A stretch of 64,000 nt of DNA from Portulaca oleracea (GCA_029582165.1 CM055869.1:8278425-8342424); one strand, 5' to 3'; shown: positions 36,385 to 48,882, numbered from the stretch's first letter. Notes: generated by a model not told the origin, from the letters alone. Translations and numbers: made by a program.

Positions 36385-38713
36385 ATGTTTGAAGAGTTCG
36401 ATTGAGATGTTCCTTCGTAATTGAATTTCAGATGCTCTTATGAGTAGGTTTGAGTTGAGTGTTTGATTTTTATTCGAAATTAAGTTATACTGTTTCGGAT
36501 TCGCTGTAGTTTGGCGTCCGGATTTCAGTGTATTCGAAATTCAGTTGCTGCTTTGTTGTTGTTTTCTGATTTTGTTGTCCTGAGAGTTGTGAATTGTGAG
36601 TGATTGAATGCTGATTTGCGCTTGCTTTTCGGTGATTTTGGAGGTTCTAGTCTGAAATTCATTTTGAATTTTGGCTCTTATTCGCGTGTTTGTGATTGTT
36701 TCGAATGTATGGGTTAGTCTCTTGTTTTTTCATGTTCATTTTCGTTGCTATGAATCTGTGGGTTTGGTTGAGTTGTGTTTCTTATTTCATTTGAGATCGA
36801 TCTGGGCTTGTTTGAGCTGCTGGTGAAATTTCGATCTGGTTTTCTCCGTAGTTTCTGGAAATTAGCCCAGTTTGTTTGTTGACTGGTTGCAGTTGAAGAG
36901 AAAAATTCAAGATCGATAATTCGATATGATCTTTCCTTGTTTCTGTAAGGGTTGAGCAGCCCACTGACTGGAAAACTAGTAGAAAATGACTAGTTTGCCC
37001 ATTGACATAGCCTTTGATAATTGTATGGACCCTTTGATAATTGATAATTGGGCCTTAGTTATTTAAAAGTATTTTATTTAGGGTGTAATTGTGTAGCGTA
37101 ACAACTGCGTAAGGTCCTGCACCACTAGTACTTTGTGTAGCGCACGATATAGTCAGACTGACTGACTCATCTCATCAAGGTCCATAGATCTTTTCCGTTT
37201 CTTCTTTTTGCAGACACTTTGATTGGACCTGACCTTTTATTACCACTGGATCTGGATGCCTCCGTTAAAACCTAGGTGTTTGTGTTTCCTTCCACTTTAG
37301 AGTTTAGATCTAACAGTCCAACACCCACCTACTCCCTCTGTTTTTTTATGTACCACTTAAGAAATTGTGTCAAAAATTTTAATAATTAATATCTTAATTT
37401 ATATAATAATTTATTTGTACAAATCGATATTATTAGATTCGTAATAAAAAATACTATTAAAAAAGTATAATATTATATTTTTTTATAAAAATTTTATGCG
37501 AAATATTATTGATTAAACATTGACTTTGATAAATGTAAACGAAAATAAAAAAATGGATGGAGTACTATACAAGTTTACATTTAGACTATTCTAGAATGTG
37601 ATCTTTAGGTTAAATGACCAAATATATTTTTTTCATAACCAGTGAATTGAGTAACAATATATATATATGTATGTGAATAAATATTTAAATAAGTAAAATT
37701 TTCATTATAAATAATTTGTGGGAAAGTTTGGCAAATAGTTGGTAGTTGTTTGGGCTGGTTGTTTGGGCAAGTATTTAGTTGTGTATGATTGAGATATTTG
37801 GTAAAATTCCATGTATAACCTCTGTTTTTATTAATTTTGATCAAAGATGTTTATGTGTAATTAGCATTTATTTGATATTTTCGACAAATAATTAGAGTTC
37901 TATCATATATTCAAATTTAATATTGAAATTTATTTTCCTAGTTTCTCTATGTAATAAGTTCCTTGTGTTATACGAGGTGATAATAAAATGCATGTATTGT
38001 TGAAAGGGTGGCTTATGAGAGCACATATATAATGATTATATATATAATTTTCTAATATTTGATAAGTATAAAATTTAATCTATAATGTAGCTTAATTGTA
38101 TTTATTATACTTTACTTAATCCTATTATTAACAAACTAATCTTATCAAATAATTTATCTATCGAATTAAAATAGTTGACGTCTAGGAATATAGGACACAC
38201 TAAAATTGTCATTATCATTATAGAAGGTGAACTCAAGCATACAAACAAATTCTAAAAAATAGATTCAATTCATGAGAAATCCATTCGGAAAATGAGCAAT
38301 TCACTGATCATTCAAATGAAATCTCATATGTTTTTTCATGAAAAAAGATATGTCACATCTCAAATAATGAATATTTCCATTAATATAAGTTACTATATAT
38401 AATGGAAGTAGCTACATTGAGCGATTTAACTTTTTAGTTGTTGTGATGCAAATATCATTTTATGTAGAACTATAAAAATTTGAGAGCATTTACTCACGCA
38501 TTTAAAAAAAAAAAGGTCCTGCCTCTGATTTGTGTCGTTTCGTCTGAACGTATTTGAATGTATCGATTGAGTCTCGACTGTGCGCCGTATCTTCGAGAAA
38601 GTAGATTGGTTTTTGATAGTCTCGTGTTTGTCAGTCACCCTCCTGTTTCAATCTGCAAGGCCTAACTATGAGTTCTTTTAGAGCTCATTGCAGGATTTAT
38701 TAGCTTTTGCAGT
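36090..38713 (+). promoter_or_regulatory. 5'UTR exon and long 5'UTR intron of the DAYSLEEPER-like gene
   Basis: A CT-rich leader (36183-36220) ends at a consensus-like donor, CTT|GTAAGT, near 36328-36334, followed by a second long CT tract (36337-36380). Acceptors TTGCAG (near 38693) or TTTTGCAG (38712) lie just before the start codon at 38714, giving an intron of about 2.4 kb. The intron start is T-rich, as in plant first introns that enhance expression. A Stowaway MITE (37332-37562) sits inside it. Confidence 0.6.
37332..37562. mobile_element. Stowaway-type MITE in the DAYSLEEPER-like 5'UTR intron
   Basis: Ends CTCCCTCTGTTTTTTTATG and AAAAAAATGGATGGAG with a TA duplication (37330-37331 and 37563-37564): the Tc1/mariner Stowaway signature. 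231 bp. Confidence 0.85.
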
Positions 38714-41700
38714 ATGACCACCACCAATGAGAAACACGAACCAGTTGACCCAAAGAAGGAAGATAAAGCCGATACGCAGCCAAACCATTTGAAAACAGAT
38801 AAACCAAAGGAAGAGGATGGAGAGGCAATGGATGCTGATGTTGCGGATTCGCAGCCTGTGAGTGAGCAGGTTCATTCCCAGTCTCAGACTGTCAGTGAGG
38901 CAGTCGAGCCACAATCTGTTACTGATGGGCCTGCCCACCCTCAATCGGCAAGTGAGGGGGATGTAGAAGCACAACCTGCTGGTTCAGATCAAGCAGGCGC
39001 TGATGCAGCTGCAGATGCTGTCAACCCAGAGGCTAATGGCGAGCAGGGCAACTCACAGTCACACACTGCCAGTGAGCCGACAGACTCGCTAAAAACAGAT
39101 GCTGGTCTCGCCAACTCTCAGGCACCGGCGGAGGAGGATATACATTCACAATCTGTCAGTTCAGAGAATGTAGATCCACAACCAGCCAGTACAGAGCTGG
39201 TTCATTCAGAGTCTACTCAGGCAACTGAAAAAGAACAAGTGGACGCCCAACCAAACAATTCAGATACAGGGAAACCAGAGCAAGCTGAGACAGAGTCGAT
39301 TGGGGCAGATGTTGCTGGTTCAAAACCTGTGGGTGAGGAGGTTCACCCACAGACAGAGACTGTCAGTGAACCAGCTGAGTCGCAACAAGTAGATGCTGCG
39401 CTTTCCCATCCTCAACCAGAGGGTGAGGACGTATCTCAAGATCCAGTTAGTTCAGAGCATGCAAATGACACCAACATGCAGCCTGTGGATAAGCAAGTTG
39501 ACTCTGAGTCCCAGCCGGCCAGTGGGCCTGTTGACCCAGAATCTACTAATGCTGGGCCAGTTAACTCAGAGAATGAAATGACTTCAGAGGTTGCACAGTC
39601 AGAACCTGCTAATGTTGACATGGTTCATTCACAGCCAGAAGATGCACAAGCACAGCCAGCGGAGACAAAACAGGCTAATGCTGTGCAAAACCATGCTGAA
39701 ATGGTTGAACCAGAGCAAGTGCAAGGAGAACCTATGGATATAGAGGCTGCCAATTCGCAGCCAATGGACAAGCAGGTTGACTCAGAGTTGCACTCGCATA
39801 ATGTCAATGAGCCAGTTGTCTCAGAACCTGAACCTATGGATGTTGGGCTTGCTCATCCTCAGCCATTGGGCGAGGAGGATATATATTCACATCCTGTCAG
39901 CTCCGATCACGTGCATGGAGGACTTGACTCACAGCCTATGGATGAACAGGTTGACCCTCATCTTATGAATGATGATATTGCCCACCCTCGACCACTGGGT
40001 GAGGAAGACATATATTCACATCCGGTAAGCTCAGAGGATTTGCACTCACATCATGTGAGTTCGGAGCAGATACATTCTCAGGCAGGCAGTACGGAACTGG
40101 ATCACCTACAGCAAGCCAATGCAGACCTTATGTATACTCAGCCTATTAATTCAGAGGTTGTGCATACACAAGCAGTCAGTTCTGAGCTTGTGCATTTGCC
40201 ACAAGTCCATTTAGAGCCTGTTCAGTTAGAGCCGATTGGTATGGAACATGGCAATGCACATTCTGTTGCACCTGAACATGGCAATGAACATGCTCTTGGG
40301 ATGGAGCTGGTTAATACAGAACCTCTCAGCACGGAGCTCACAAATTCACTGCAGGCTACTCCTGAAACCCAGCCTAATAAACGAAGGAAGAAGAAATCTA
40401 TAGTGTGGGAGCACTTTACTATTGAAACTGTTGGAGCCGGCTGCAGGAGGGCCTGCTGCAAGGTGTGCAAACAGTCATTTGCATATAGCACAGGCTCTAA
40501 GGTTGCCGGGACAAGCCACCTGAAGAGGCACATTGCCAAAGGGACATGCCCGGTCATCCTGCGTCAGCAAGAGAAAAATCAGCTGACCCCATATTTGCCA
40601 AAGAGTGAAGGGGGTACTGATACCGTAACTAATCCACCAAAGCGACGGTATAGGACCTCTAGTTCACCCTACCTCATATTTGATCAGGATCGTTGCCGAC
40701 AAGAAATTGCTAGGATGATCATCATGCATGACTACCCGCTTCACATGGTTGAACATCCTGGTTTTGTCTCATTTGTCCAGAACCTTCAGCCCCGTTTTGA
40801 CATGGTGAGCTTCAACATTGTGCAAGGGGATTGTGTTGCAACTTTCTTAAGGGAAAAGCAAAACCTTCAACGGTTCATTGAGGGCATCCCAGGGCGAGTC
40901 TGCCTTACGCTAGATATGTGGACATCAAGTCAGTCGACTGGCTATGTGTTTGTAACTGGCCAGTTTATAGATAATGACTGGAAGTTGCACAGAAGACTTC
41001 TTAATGTGGTTATGGAACCATTCCCTGAGTCAGATACAGCACTTAGCCATGCAGTTGGTTCCTGTCTCTCAGACTGGGGCTTAGACCGTAAATTGGCCTC
41101 AATAACTTTCAATCAGCCATTGACTGAAACTGGCTTGGAAAATGTAAGAGCATTGCTTGCAGTGAAAAACCCACTTCTTCTGAACGGTCAGTTGCTGATA
41201 AGGAACTGCATTGCTCGTACGTTGAGCAGCATGGCCCAAGATGTACTATCTGCTGGCCAAGAAACCATCAAGAAAATCAGGGCCAGTGTGAAGTATGTGA
41301 AAACCTCAGAATCTCATGAGGAAAAGTTCCTCGAGTTGAAGCAACAGCTTCAAGTGCCCTCTGAGAAGAGCCTCTCCCTTGATAACACAACTAAGTGGGA
41401 CACAACATATGAAATGTTGCTAGCTGCTTCTGATTTGAAGGAAGTCTTTTCATGTCTGGATACGTCAGACCCAGAATACAAGGATGCCCCGTCTATGGAA
41501 GACTGGAAGCAAGTAGAGAATATTTGCATGTACCTCAAACTTCTGTATGACACCGCTAACATGCTCACTGTGAAAAGCCCTCAGTCGACGAATGTCTTCT
41601 TTCATGAGGTATGGAAGATCCAGCTGGAGCTGGCACGTGCTGCTGCAAGTGATGATCTATTTGTAAGCGGTCTTGCTAGGCCCCTACAAGACAAGTTCCA

Positions 41701-42328
41701 CAAGTACTGGAAGAACTCCTGCTTGATCCTAGCAATCGCTGTAGCCATGGATCCCCGATTTAAGATGAAACTTGTGGAGTTCAGCTTCACAAAAATCTTT
41801 GGAGAAGAAGCTCCGATTTATATTAGAGTTGTTGATGATGGAATCCATGAGCTTTTCCATGAGTATATGAACCTCCCTCTGCCATTGACACCAGCTTATG
41901 CAGAAGATGGGTCTACCGGTAATGCCAATTCTCAGAATCAGCAGGGCGGAAATCTTCTCGTCAGCAACGGACTCACGGATTTTGATATGTATATCATGGA
42001 GACAACCAGCCAACAGATGAAGTCAGAGTTGGATCAGTACTTGGAAGAGTCTCTGTTACCTAGGGTTCAAGATTTCGATGTTTTAGGTTGGTGGAAACTA
42101 AACAAGCTCAAGTATCCTACCCTTTCCAAGATGGCACGGGACGTCTTATCCATATCCATATCCACCGTTCCTCCTGAATCGGTATTTGATACCGTGGGCA
42201 AAGAGATGGACCCGTATAGATGCTCCTTGAGGCCCGAGACTGTTGAAGCCCTCATATGTGCCAAGGATTGGCTGCAGCAGGAATCTTCAAAGACCATAAA
42301 CGAACCTGTCAAGATGGAACAACTCTGA
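38714..42328 (+). CDS. DAYSLEEPER: domesticated hAT transposase, BED zinc finger, DAYSLEEPER-like, 1204 aa
   Basis: A transposase-derived, probably nuclear DNA-binding protein; Arabidopsis DAYSLEEPER is essential for normal development. One uninterrupted coding exon. Residues 1-about 550 are acidic, low-complexity and repetitive (motifs such as EEDIYSHPVSS occur twice). A basic patch, KRRKKK (about 556-561), precedes a BED finger (about 563-612: CKVC and HLKRH). The hAT core follows, then the C-terminal dimerisation region (about 1085-1190: LGWWKLNKLKYPTLSKMARD). The first catalytic Asp position is kept (LTLDMW, D734), but where hAT transposases have the second Asp there is N800 (ITFNQP). The third acidic position appears as E1155 in PPESVF. 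No flanking inverted ends were seen. The core is about the size of DAYSLEEPER, so the extra length is N-terminal. The start follows a likely 3' splice site (TTTTGCAG) at 38712. Confidence 0.9.
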   Translation: MTTTNEKHEPVDPKKEDKADTQPNHLKTDKPKEEDGEAMDADVADSQPVSEQVHSQSQTVSEAVEPQSVTDGPAHPQSASEGDVEAQPAGSDQAGADAAADAVNPEANGEQGNSQSHTASEPTDSLKTDAGLANSQAPAEEDIHSQSVSSENVDPQPASTELVHSESTQATEKEQVDAQPNNSDTGKPEQAETESIGADVAGSKPVGEEVHPQTETVSEPAESQQVDAALSHPQPEGEDVSQDPVSSEHANDTNMQPVDKQVDSESQPASGPVDPESTNAGPVNSENEMTSEVAQSEPANVDMVHSQPEDAQAQPAETKQANAVQNHAEMVEPEQVQGEPMDIEAANSQPMDKQVDSELHSHNVNEPVVSEPEPMDVGLAHPQPLGEEDIYSHPVSSDHVHGGLDSQPMDEQVDPHLMNDDIAHPRPLGEEDIYSHPVSSEDLHSHHVSSEQIHSQAGSTELDHLQQANADLMYTQPINSEVVHTQAVSSELVHLPQVHLEPVQLEPIGMEHGNAHSVAPEHGNEHALGMELVNTEPLSTELTNSLQATPETQPNKRRKKKSIVWEHFTIETVGAGCRRACCKVCKQSFAYSTGSKVAGTSHLKRHIAKGTCPVILRQQEKNQLTPYLPKSEGGTDTVTNPPKRRYRTSSSPYLIFDQDRCRQEIARMIIMHDYPLHMVEHPGFVSFVQNLQPRFDMVSFNIVQGDCVATFLREKQNLQRFIEGIPGRVCLTLDMWTSSQSTGYVFVTGQFIDNDWKLHRRLLNVVMEPFPESDTALSHAVGSCLSDWGLDRKLASITFNQPLTETGLENVRALLAVKNPLLLNGQLLIRNCIARTLSSMAQDVLSAGQETIKKIRASVKYVKTSESHEEKFLELKQQLQVPSEKSLSLDNTTKWDTTYEMLLAASDLKEVFSCLDTSDPEYKDAPSMEDWKQVENICMYLKLLYDTANMLTVKSPQSTNVFFHEVWKIQLELARAAASDDLFVSGLARPLQDKFHKYWKNSCLILAIAVAMDPRFKMKLVEFSFTKIFGEEAPIYIRVVDDGIHELFHEYMNLPLPLTPAYAEDGSTGNANSQNQQGGNLLVSNGLTDFDMYIMETTSQQMKSELDQYLEESLLPRVQDFDVLGWWKLNKLKYPTLSKMARDVLSISISTVPPESVFDTVGKEMDPYRCSLRPETVEALICAKDWLQQESSKTINEPVKMEQL

Positions 42329-44193
42329 GTCCTGGTTTTCACCCTCAATCCTTGTATCATTTATGTTGATTATTGGTAGGTTGTAATCTTTTCGGGAGTT
42401 AGCTAAGGATTTGTCCAAGTAATTTGAGACATAAGAGTGTAATTTAATTTCTGATAGAATAGTTTGTGTGATTGTGCTTGGAATTAGTAATGTATTGAAT
42501 CAAGCCTGTTTTGGGGAAAATGTGATCCTCGGGAGGACAAAAGTTTTTGTGCTCTCCTATGCCGGTTATTCTCTATGAAAAGGAGAGTTCAACCTGGGTG
42601 TTTTAGCCTTTGTTGAGTATTCTCTACTTGCTTCTGTTGCGACGTGTGATGTTGTCCAGCCTACTTGCTTGTGTTCACATCTTATGTGCTTGTGTTCACA
42701 TATTATGTGCTTGTGCTCTCATGGAGGAAGACAAAAATAACCATAGCACGATCGCCACCTTTCGGTTGCTGTTGCAGCCGCCACAATTGATATTGCTGCT
42801 GTTGTGGTTATCTTGGTGCCTACCAACTGTCGGTAAAATGTGTCGTGCCATAGTTATCTCCTGTAAGTTTTGCTGTATTTGAACTTCTCTGTTGCCTCTT
42901 TTCTCGTTTTGCTGCTGTGATGGTTATTTATCTTTGGTGCCAACCAACTGTTTGGTAAAATGTCTGACTGAACTCAGCATACCCGATTTTGCAGCCATAG
43001 CAGATGCTCAGCCACTAAAATCATTATCAATATGTGTTGGTATTGAATCAAATATACAAGTCTTTATCTCTTCTTAACCAATTTTTCTAGGTTTGTCTTT
43101 TGGAATTCATGTGTTGTTTGGGTTGTGTTGTGTTGTGTTGTTGGTCGACCAAGAATGATGATGTTTTCTTGTTCTGTTTCACACTGCTCTATCTGTTCCA
43201 GTCTTGTTCTGGTTTGGTGATTATGGTATTGTAGTGGTAATAATACCAATACATACTCCTATAATTTAAGATATTCAATTCAGAAAGATTTGGCATCTGG
43301 GGTTACCAGTGAAATTGTTAGTGACTAATATAGTGATTGTATTGGTAGTCATTGGATTGTCATTTGTGTTTTCAGTGAGAAAGTGAGTCGCTCTACTGCA
43401 ACAGGGCATGGAGCTTGACCTGGAAGTACTTATGAAAACTTCAAATCAATATGAAGCAAGCAGCAAAGAGCATTGCCATTAGACTTGCAATTCCCTAGCT
43501 TGCTAATGCTAAGGTTTTAGTGCACCTCCTCAAACCTCATGTCCAAGATATACGACTTTGAGCCCAAGGAGAGCCTCAGCCTTCGACTTTGAAAGCTCGG
43601 TGAGCCAGGTAGGCTCGGACTCGGCTCATTTAAACCCTTAGTTCACATCCTGATATCATTAATAGTCGAAGATTTGCTCCGCACAATTTCACTGCTAAAC
43701 TCTCAGAGGACCATAAAACTCGCATCTTTTCAGTTTATCTACACCAAACTAACCATTACTTTTACATTGAATAAATATTCAACTAAATTTAAAAAAAAAA
43801 TAAATCAAAAGGCCATTAGATTTGATTGTCCACCCTATCAAGTATCTATATATCCTTTGGATCCGCAATCGCCAAACGACAGCAACAGCATTGATGCAGA
43901 GCTGAGTAATTTTGAGTAGCAAAACCAACATGCATTGATGCATTAATCAATTGTCCGTCAGTTAAATCACTCACAGGATCTAAAACTCGTCCGCTCTCCA
44001 GTATGGTGTACTCAATTTGCTGTCGTATACAGCGATGCATCTCACCTGGGCCCACAATCAATCTCTCTATCTCGGATGAGCAAATGAAAGTGTAACCGAG
44101 CGCCGATCATCAAAAAGACAGCCGCAACTGCAACTCAAAACTGAGCAAGAAAGAAGCTACAACAGACATAACAATGCCTGAATCTGAAAGCCC
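42329..44193. other. 3'UTR and spacer between the DAYSLEEPER-like and GT31 genes
   Basis: Starts with the 3'UTR of the DAYSLEEPER-like gene. Short direct repeats of about 22 bp (CTTGTGTTCACATNTTATGT type) lie at 42663-42720. A diverged duplication sharing ACCAACTGT and GGTAAAATGTNTG occurs at about 42780-42842 and 42900-42966. An AT-rich spacer follows, then the GT31 3' flank. The short open frames here are low-complexity, with no family match I recognise. Confidence 0.5.
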
Positions 44194-47100
44194 CTATTCA
44201 TCAGAGTGACCACTATGACTCCCCGAGCAGTCTGCAAGTTTATGGAGTTCCAACATTTTCTTTTCTGGATTGCAAAGCCCTGCATTCATCATCCGCACAA
44301 GTTCAGACATTGATCAAATCTATACATGCATACATAATATTTGATTTCTGGAATAAGAGAGAACACAAACCTGAACACTTGGGTATATCCCACACTGCAA
44401 TGGATGAAGACGTGCATTCAGATGAACACAGTGCGTGATTGTTCTCATGATTCACATTCATAGCCAACATCCATGATCCAATTGTCACATCTTCATTGCT
44501 GAACATCCGAAAACTGCATGTTCACACAAGATTGAAAAAAAAAGAAGAAAAAAAAAAAGGTGTCATGTACTGATGTAGACATCCCAATTTTCTTTCTTCC
44601 TTTCAAGCGTAAAAGCACATCAGGCACCAACAAAGTTTCATATAGCTTGTGATCAAAGAGTGGGTGGTTTTGGGAGCTAACTTGCCTGTCATTTCTTAGG
44701 GCAACTAAACTTCTGACAACTTTGGCAGACAGGGCATATATTGGACCATAAGCATGAAGAAAGTACTCCTTGCCGATTAAATACCCTAATGGCTCATACC
44801 TGCAGGCAGCATATGAAATCATCCAATCAGACAGACTCAAATGAAAATAGTTGTTAGAAAGAACTATCAACACGAATTTGCAGGCCTATACTTGGACTTC
44901 GTCGTCATTTTATATAAAAGTACAATTTTAGAGTTAACTATTCAAGACAATTCTGTAAGTTCTAAGATCTTAATTTTGGCTTAAAAATAAGACATACAAG
45001 GGAGGGGGAGGAGCACCACTTAATTACCAATGATTGATGTAGTGATTGCCAACTTTTGGCAAAAAGAAAGGTCAAAAAGTTCACCGACAAACTAACATTT
45101 AAAGCATAAACAATCAAACTTATAACAAAACAACAGCAAGGATCTCTATAATACTACTACTGCTTTTTTTCTTCCTTATCCGTGCAGAGTTTAGTTTAGA
45201 CTCAAGAGTGTCAGATACCCTACTTATGGGGAAATTGACACCACTATTACGAATAGAATCTTGTATAGTTGGAAAGGATTTTATTGAGGAGAAGGCCTCA
45301 TCCTGTCAATATTTCGAGCTCTACTTACTGAACAATCTTATACCGTGAGAACCTTGTGCTTAATGAAGTGCCACGAGCCATGGACTTTGTAAATGGGTGA
45401 TACCCCTTTGGTGTCTATCTAATGCAATCTTTTGATAAGCAAAAGTTCAACACAAATAGAATGAGACATAATGCACCAGAAACCAGACTCTGTAATCCCT
45501 CAATCTGAGGTTGGATGAGTATGGCCAGACCAAAGTCAGGAAAAAAATTTCACGGCATGATTAATCATGCTGTTGGCATTGTTGTAGGGCTTGCATAGAA
45601 GAATGCCGCTGAGTTCTATTTGGGGCCCCCAACAATCCTTCTGGATTATTTTTTGGATTCCAATTATCCACCAAATTGAGTAAGTTATCTGAGATTTGTT
45701 TTGATTTTATCTTCATTTTATTTTCATTACCTTAATTAGCCTATCTCCACAAGTATAAAGATCCCCCCCCCCCCTCTTTTCTCTTGATGCACCTAATTCA
45801 TTCTCTTCTTTTATCCTCTCATGCAGAGAGACCATCTCATCTCTCACCAACTGCTTTCCCGTCTCATACATTGTAGCCTCCAATAACCTTTTACTTTTTC
45901 ACTCAGATACGAAGGGTCTTGCACAACCACAACCACAACCGCCTTGCCAAACCAAACCAAGTAAGTCTCAAGGACAAAAACTTCACATATACATCAACTT
46001 ATTTAATTATTTTGTTTATTAGTAATTTGCCCATTATGTTCTTTGATACTGATTTATTTTATTTTGCAATTATTAGCCCATAGCATTATGTAGAAAATAA
46101 GGTGATCATATGTATTTTGTATCTTTATTTTCTTTGCATCTTTTTCTGTTCCTTCCACTATACCAAGAATAAAATGGCATGAACCCATATTTTGCTTGAA
46201 ACTTTAGCGTATTGATGAAGGATGGCCATTTCATGATAGTTTATGCAACTCAAACTGTGCCCTTATTCCAGAACGCGTGCACGAGAGCCTGGCGGTGAAT
46301 ATCTTTGTACCTTCCCTTTTAGTATATAGGTATCCTCCCCTTGGTATTTCATAACCTATCAACTTTTAAGGCCCAATTACACACTGAATGCTAATTAGAT
46401 GATTTCATGCCTGTGCTCCAGTACTTTACTAGAAACTCTAGTCATTTTCCCTTAAAAACATTTGCTGACCAGCTCCATTTCTGAGTTTACATTGCTTCTG
46501 TGGTTCATCTCTCATGTACAAAGTTAGACATAGATGGAAGAGGGATGGAGAAATGATGTAAAGATGATAGAAGCCCTACTGAAGGATGGTTGGGGGAAAA
46601 AGTAAAGTATGTATATATACTGTGGTATGAAGGGTTGAGAAACTTGAAGGGAAAATTAGAGGTGGGTGAAGAAGGGGTGGAGGTAATCGGGGAAGAAGAA
46701 TAAAGTATGTATGAAATGATGCAAGAATAATTGACCAGACAATATATACTTAATATCTAGCAAGCTTGTCGATGAAAGTAGTATAACGCTTTTTCAACCA
46801 ATGCCAGAGAATAGTTTTAAATATGGTATTTGGGAAAATCAAAAAGACAAACAAATGGTTACCATTTAAGATTTGGATCAGTGAAAACTGGTCCCTTCTT
46901 CATGCATCCAATATAAGTCTGCGGGTTAGACCGCTCTTTTGCCAAGAGGAGTGATAAGCGATCTGTCAATACCATCCAAAAAAAGAGCGACGGTCTTACA
47001 AAAGCATGAAGAACTCACATCATACAAAGATGGCAACTGAATTTTCACAAAACTCCTCACCTGGTCTCAGATAAATGTCATCATCTGCCTTAACATAGAA

Positions 47101-48882
47101 CTCAGAATCAAACAGAGCATAGGCGGCCTTGAAGTATGCTAACCTGCAGCAGGCACAAACTGCTGTGAGCGCGACTCCAAAAGAAAAGCATGAACAGAAA
47201 TATAGGGCAAACAACAGGCACTAACGTTTTGTACGGGAGCTTACTGTACTCTTCCTCTATATCTAACAGAATAAAGTCGTCATATTGGGCAACCTCCTTT
47301 TTAAGCTGTGACATTTTCCACTGCTGACTTGTTCTACCGATAATAAACCTGAATGCTAATCCTGTGGCTTCTTCCAATCTGCAATCATAAATTCATTATA
47401 AAGCGTAGTGTACACAGAGTAGCAACACAGATGACAGTCACATCGGGGCATATAGAAGAACAGATGTGCAACAAGTGCAATTTGCACTGTCTGCATTTTT
47501 TACTTTCCCCTGAATAACTCAAGTTTCAGTCAATGATTTTCTTCCAGTCCTGAAATGCCTGCAGAACTCATTTTCATTTCACCTGGAAAATTTCTTTATA
47601 ATGACCAGTTATATCTAATTAAAGGTACCAATAAGCGTGATTATGGGTAGCTCTGGAACTAATTGAATGTTTGTATCATACAAACCGAAACAAGAGATCA
47701 ATGGCATGGCAACCTAGCATCCTTTTTTTCCTTTTCTTTTTTCTCTTTTTGGGATGTTGGTGCTTGGGGGGTGTCAATATTGACGAATAAAACTAACTCA
47801 ATAACTAGGCCCACCCAGACACTAATTCATAATCAAATTTAAACTGATTAAAAGTCTTAGATATATTCAACTTGATAACCATTACTTCATCTAAAGCTTA
47901 TGCAGCCTTCTAATGCCACAACTGAACAAAAATATATCACTATCGAAAAATCGTATACAAAAGTTTGCCCATTTGATAGATAGCTGAGAAGCAACCACAG
48001 ATTCATGATTTCAACCTTACATAAATCCACTCTGACTAAGCTGCAAAGCCAACCTCCCAGCACTCAGAAACTACTGTCACTCACAAAAACACAAACACAC
48101 CTCTCATCTAATGAAACCTACATGGTCTGATTAGCTCCTCTCTCCACACACTACATGCAAGCCCTAAGCCCTTCAGTTTGCCACAAAAAACTTGAATAAT
48201 TACACATTCATGCAGCTCAGAAGAAACACCAATAACAAAGCAATGCCTCAGATTGTGATGCAAAATACTATCACCATATCATTCCAAAAATCATCTATTA
48301 TAACAAAGAAAAAGAAGCATCACCAAGATCCCCCCACAACAATTCCCACGATAAAACCTCCTTAAAACACTCAACATCTCGAAATCCCCATCAACTTTCA
48401 CACTCCATGTTTCAAAAATTCTTGTACAAACACTCAGTTCGTCAAAATTAGCATTTAACTATTAAACTGAAGACAATCAGAAAAGAAAAGTACCGTCGAA
48501 GGGCATCCGGATTGGACGGCAACCAAGTCTGCCTCAAAGCTTTTCTCCTTCCAACAGATCCAAACCCAGTAAAAATCCCAACAAAACCCATGACTTTATG
48601 CCTCTTGACATCCCCAACAAGCAAAGAAGCGTCTGATTTCGCACCATCGTGATCGCTGTTTTCTACTCTTTCCCACACCACAGACACCGATCTAGGCTCG
48701 GCATGCGTACATCCGCTGTGACCCTGAAACGACCTCGAGAAAATGGCGACGAACCCGAAGAGCAAACCGGTTAATCCGATCAGAAGACATACGATCTGGG
48801 CAACTGGGGTTCGAGGGAGAACCTGTAGAGGGATTGATGAGGAACGATTGTTGAAAAACCTTGGCCCTTTTGCTGATGGCAT
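44194..48882 (-). CDS. GT31 beta-1,3-galactosyltransferase, 7 exons, 355 aa
   Basis: Golgi type II membrane glycosyltransferase that adds beta-1,3-linked galactose, probably to arabinogalactan-protein or N-glycan acceptors (family knowledge; acceptor not readable here). Exons: 48494-48882, 47226-47378, 47061-47143, 46863-46962, 44686-44799, 44371-44513, 44194-44279; 1068 bases in frame. A short cytosolic tail is followed by one membrane segment (about 27-48) and a stem. GT31 blocks follow: [15 protein letters not shown], the DXD metal-binding site ADDDIYL (D201-D203), [28 protein letters not shown], and a Cys-containing tail [10 protein letters not shown]. It has no galectin domain, so it belongs with the short plant B3GALT12/13/14-HPGT-like group. 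Intron 5 begins AG|GCAAGT, a GC donor required to keep frame. Intron 4 exceeds 1.8 kb. Confidence 0.92.
45570..45965 (+). other. LTR-like or cryptic-promoter segment in GT31 intron 4
   Basis: Plus-strand order: a TATA-like AAGTATAAAGATC near 45750, a C-tract (45757-45773), a CT-rich leader, then CCAAGTAAGTCT (a possible 5' splice site) near 45955. This looks like a solo LTR or an embedded promoter. No ends or target duplication were found. Confidence 0.25.

Noticed and set aside
42610..42882. Small open frame downstream of the DAYSLEEPER-like gene
   Set aside because: Leu/Cys-rich low complexity built from short direct repeats in the 3' region; no start context or family support.
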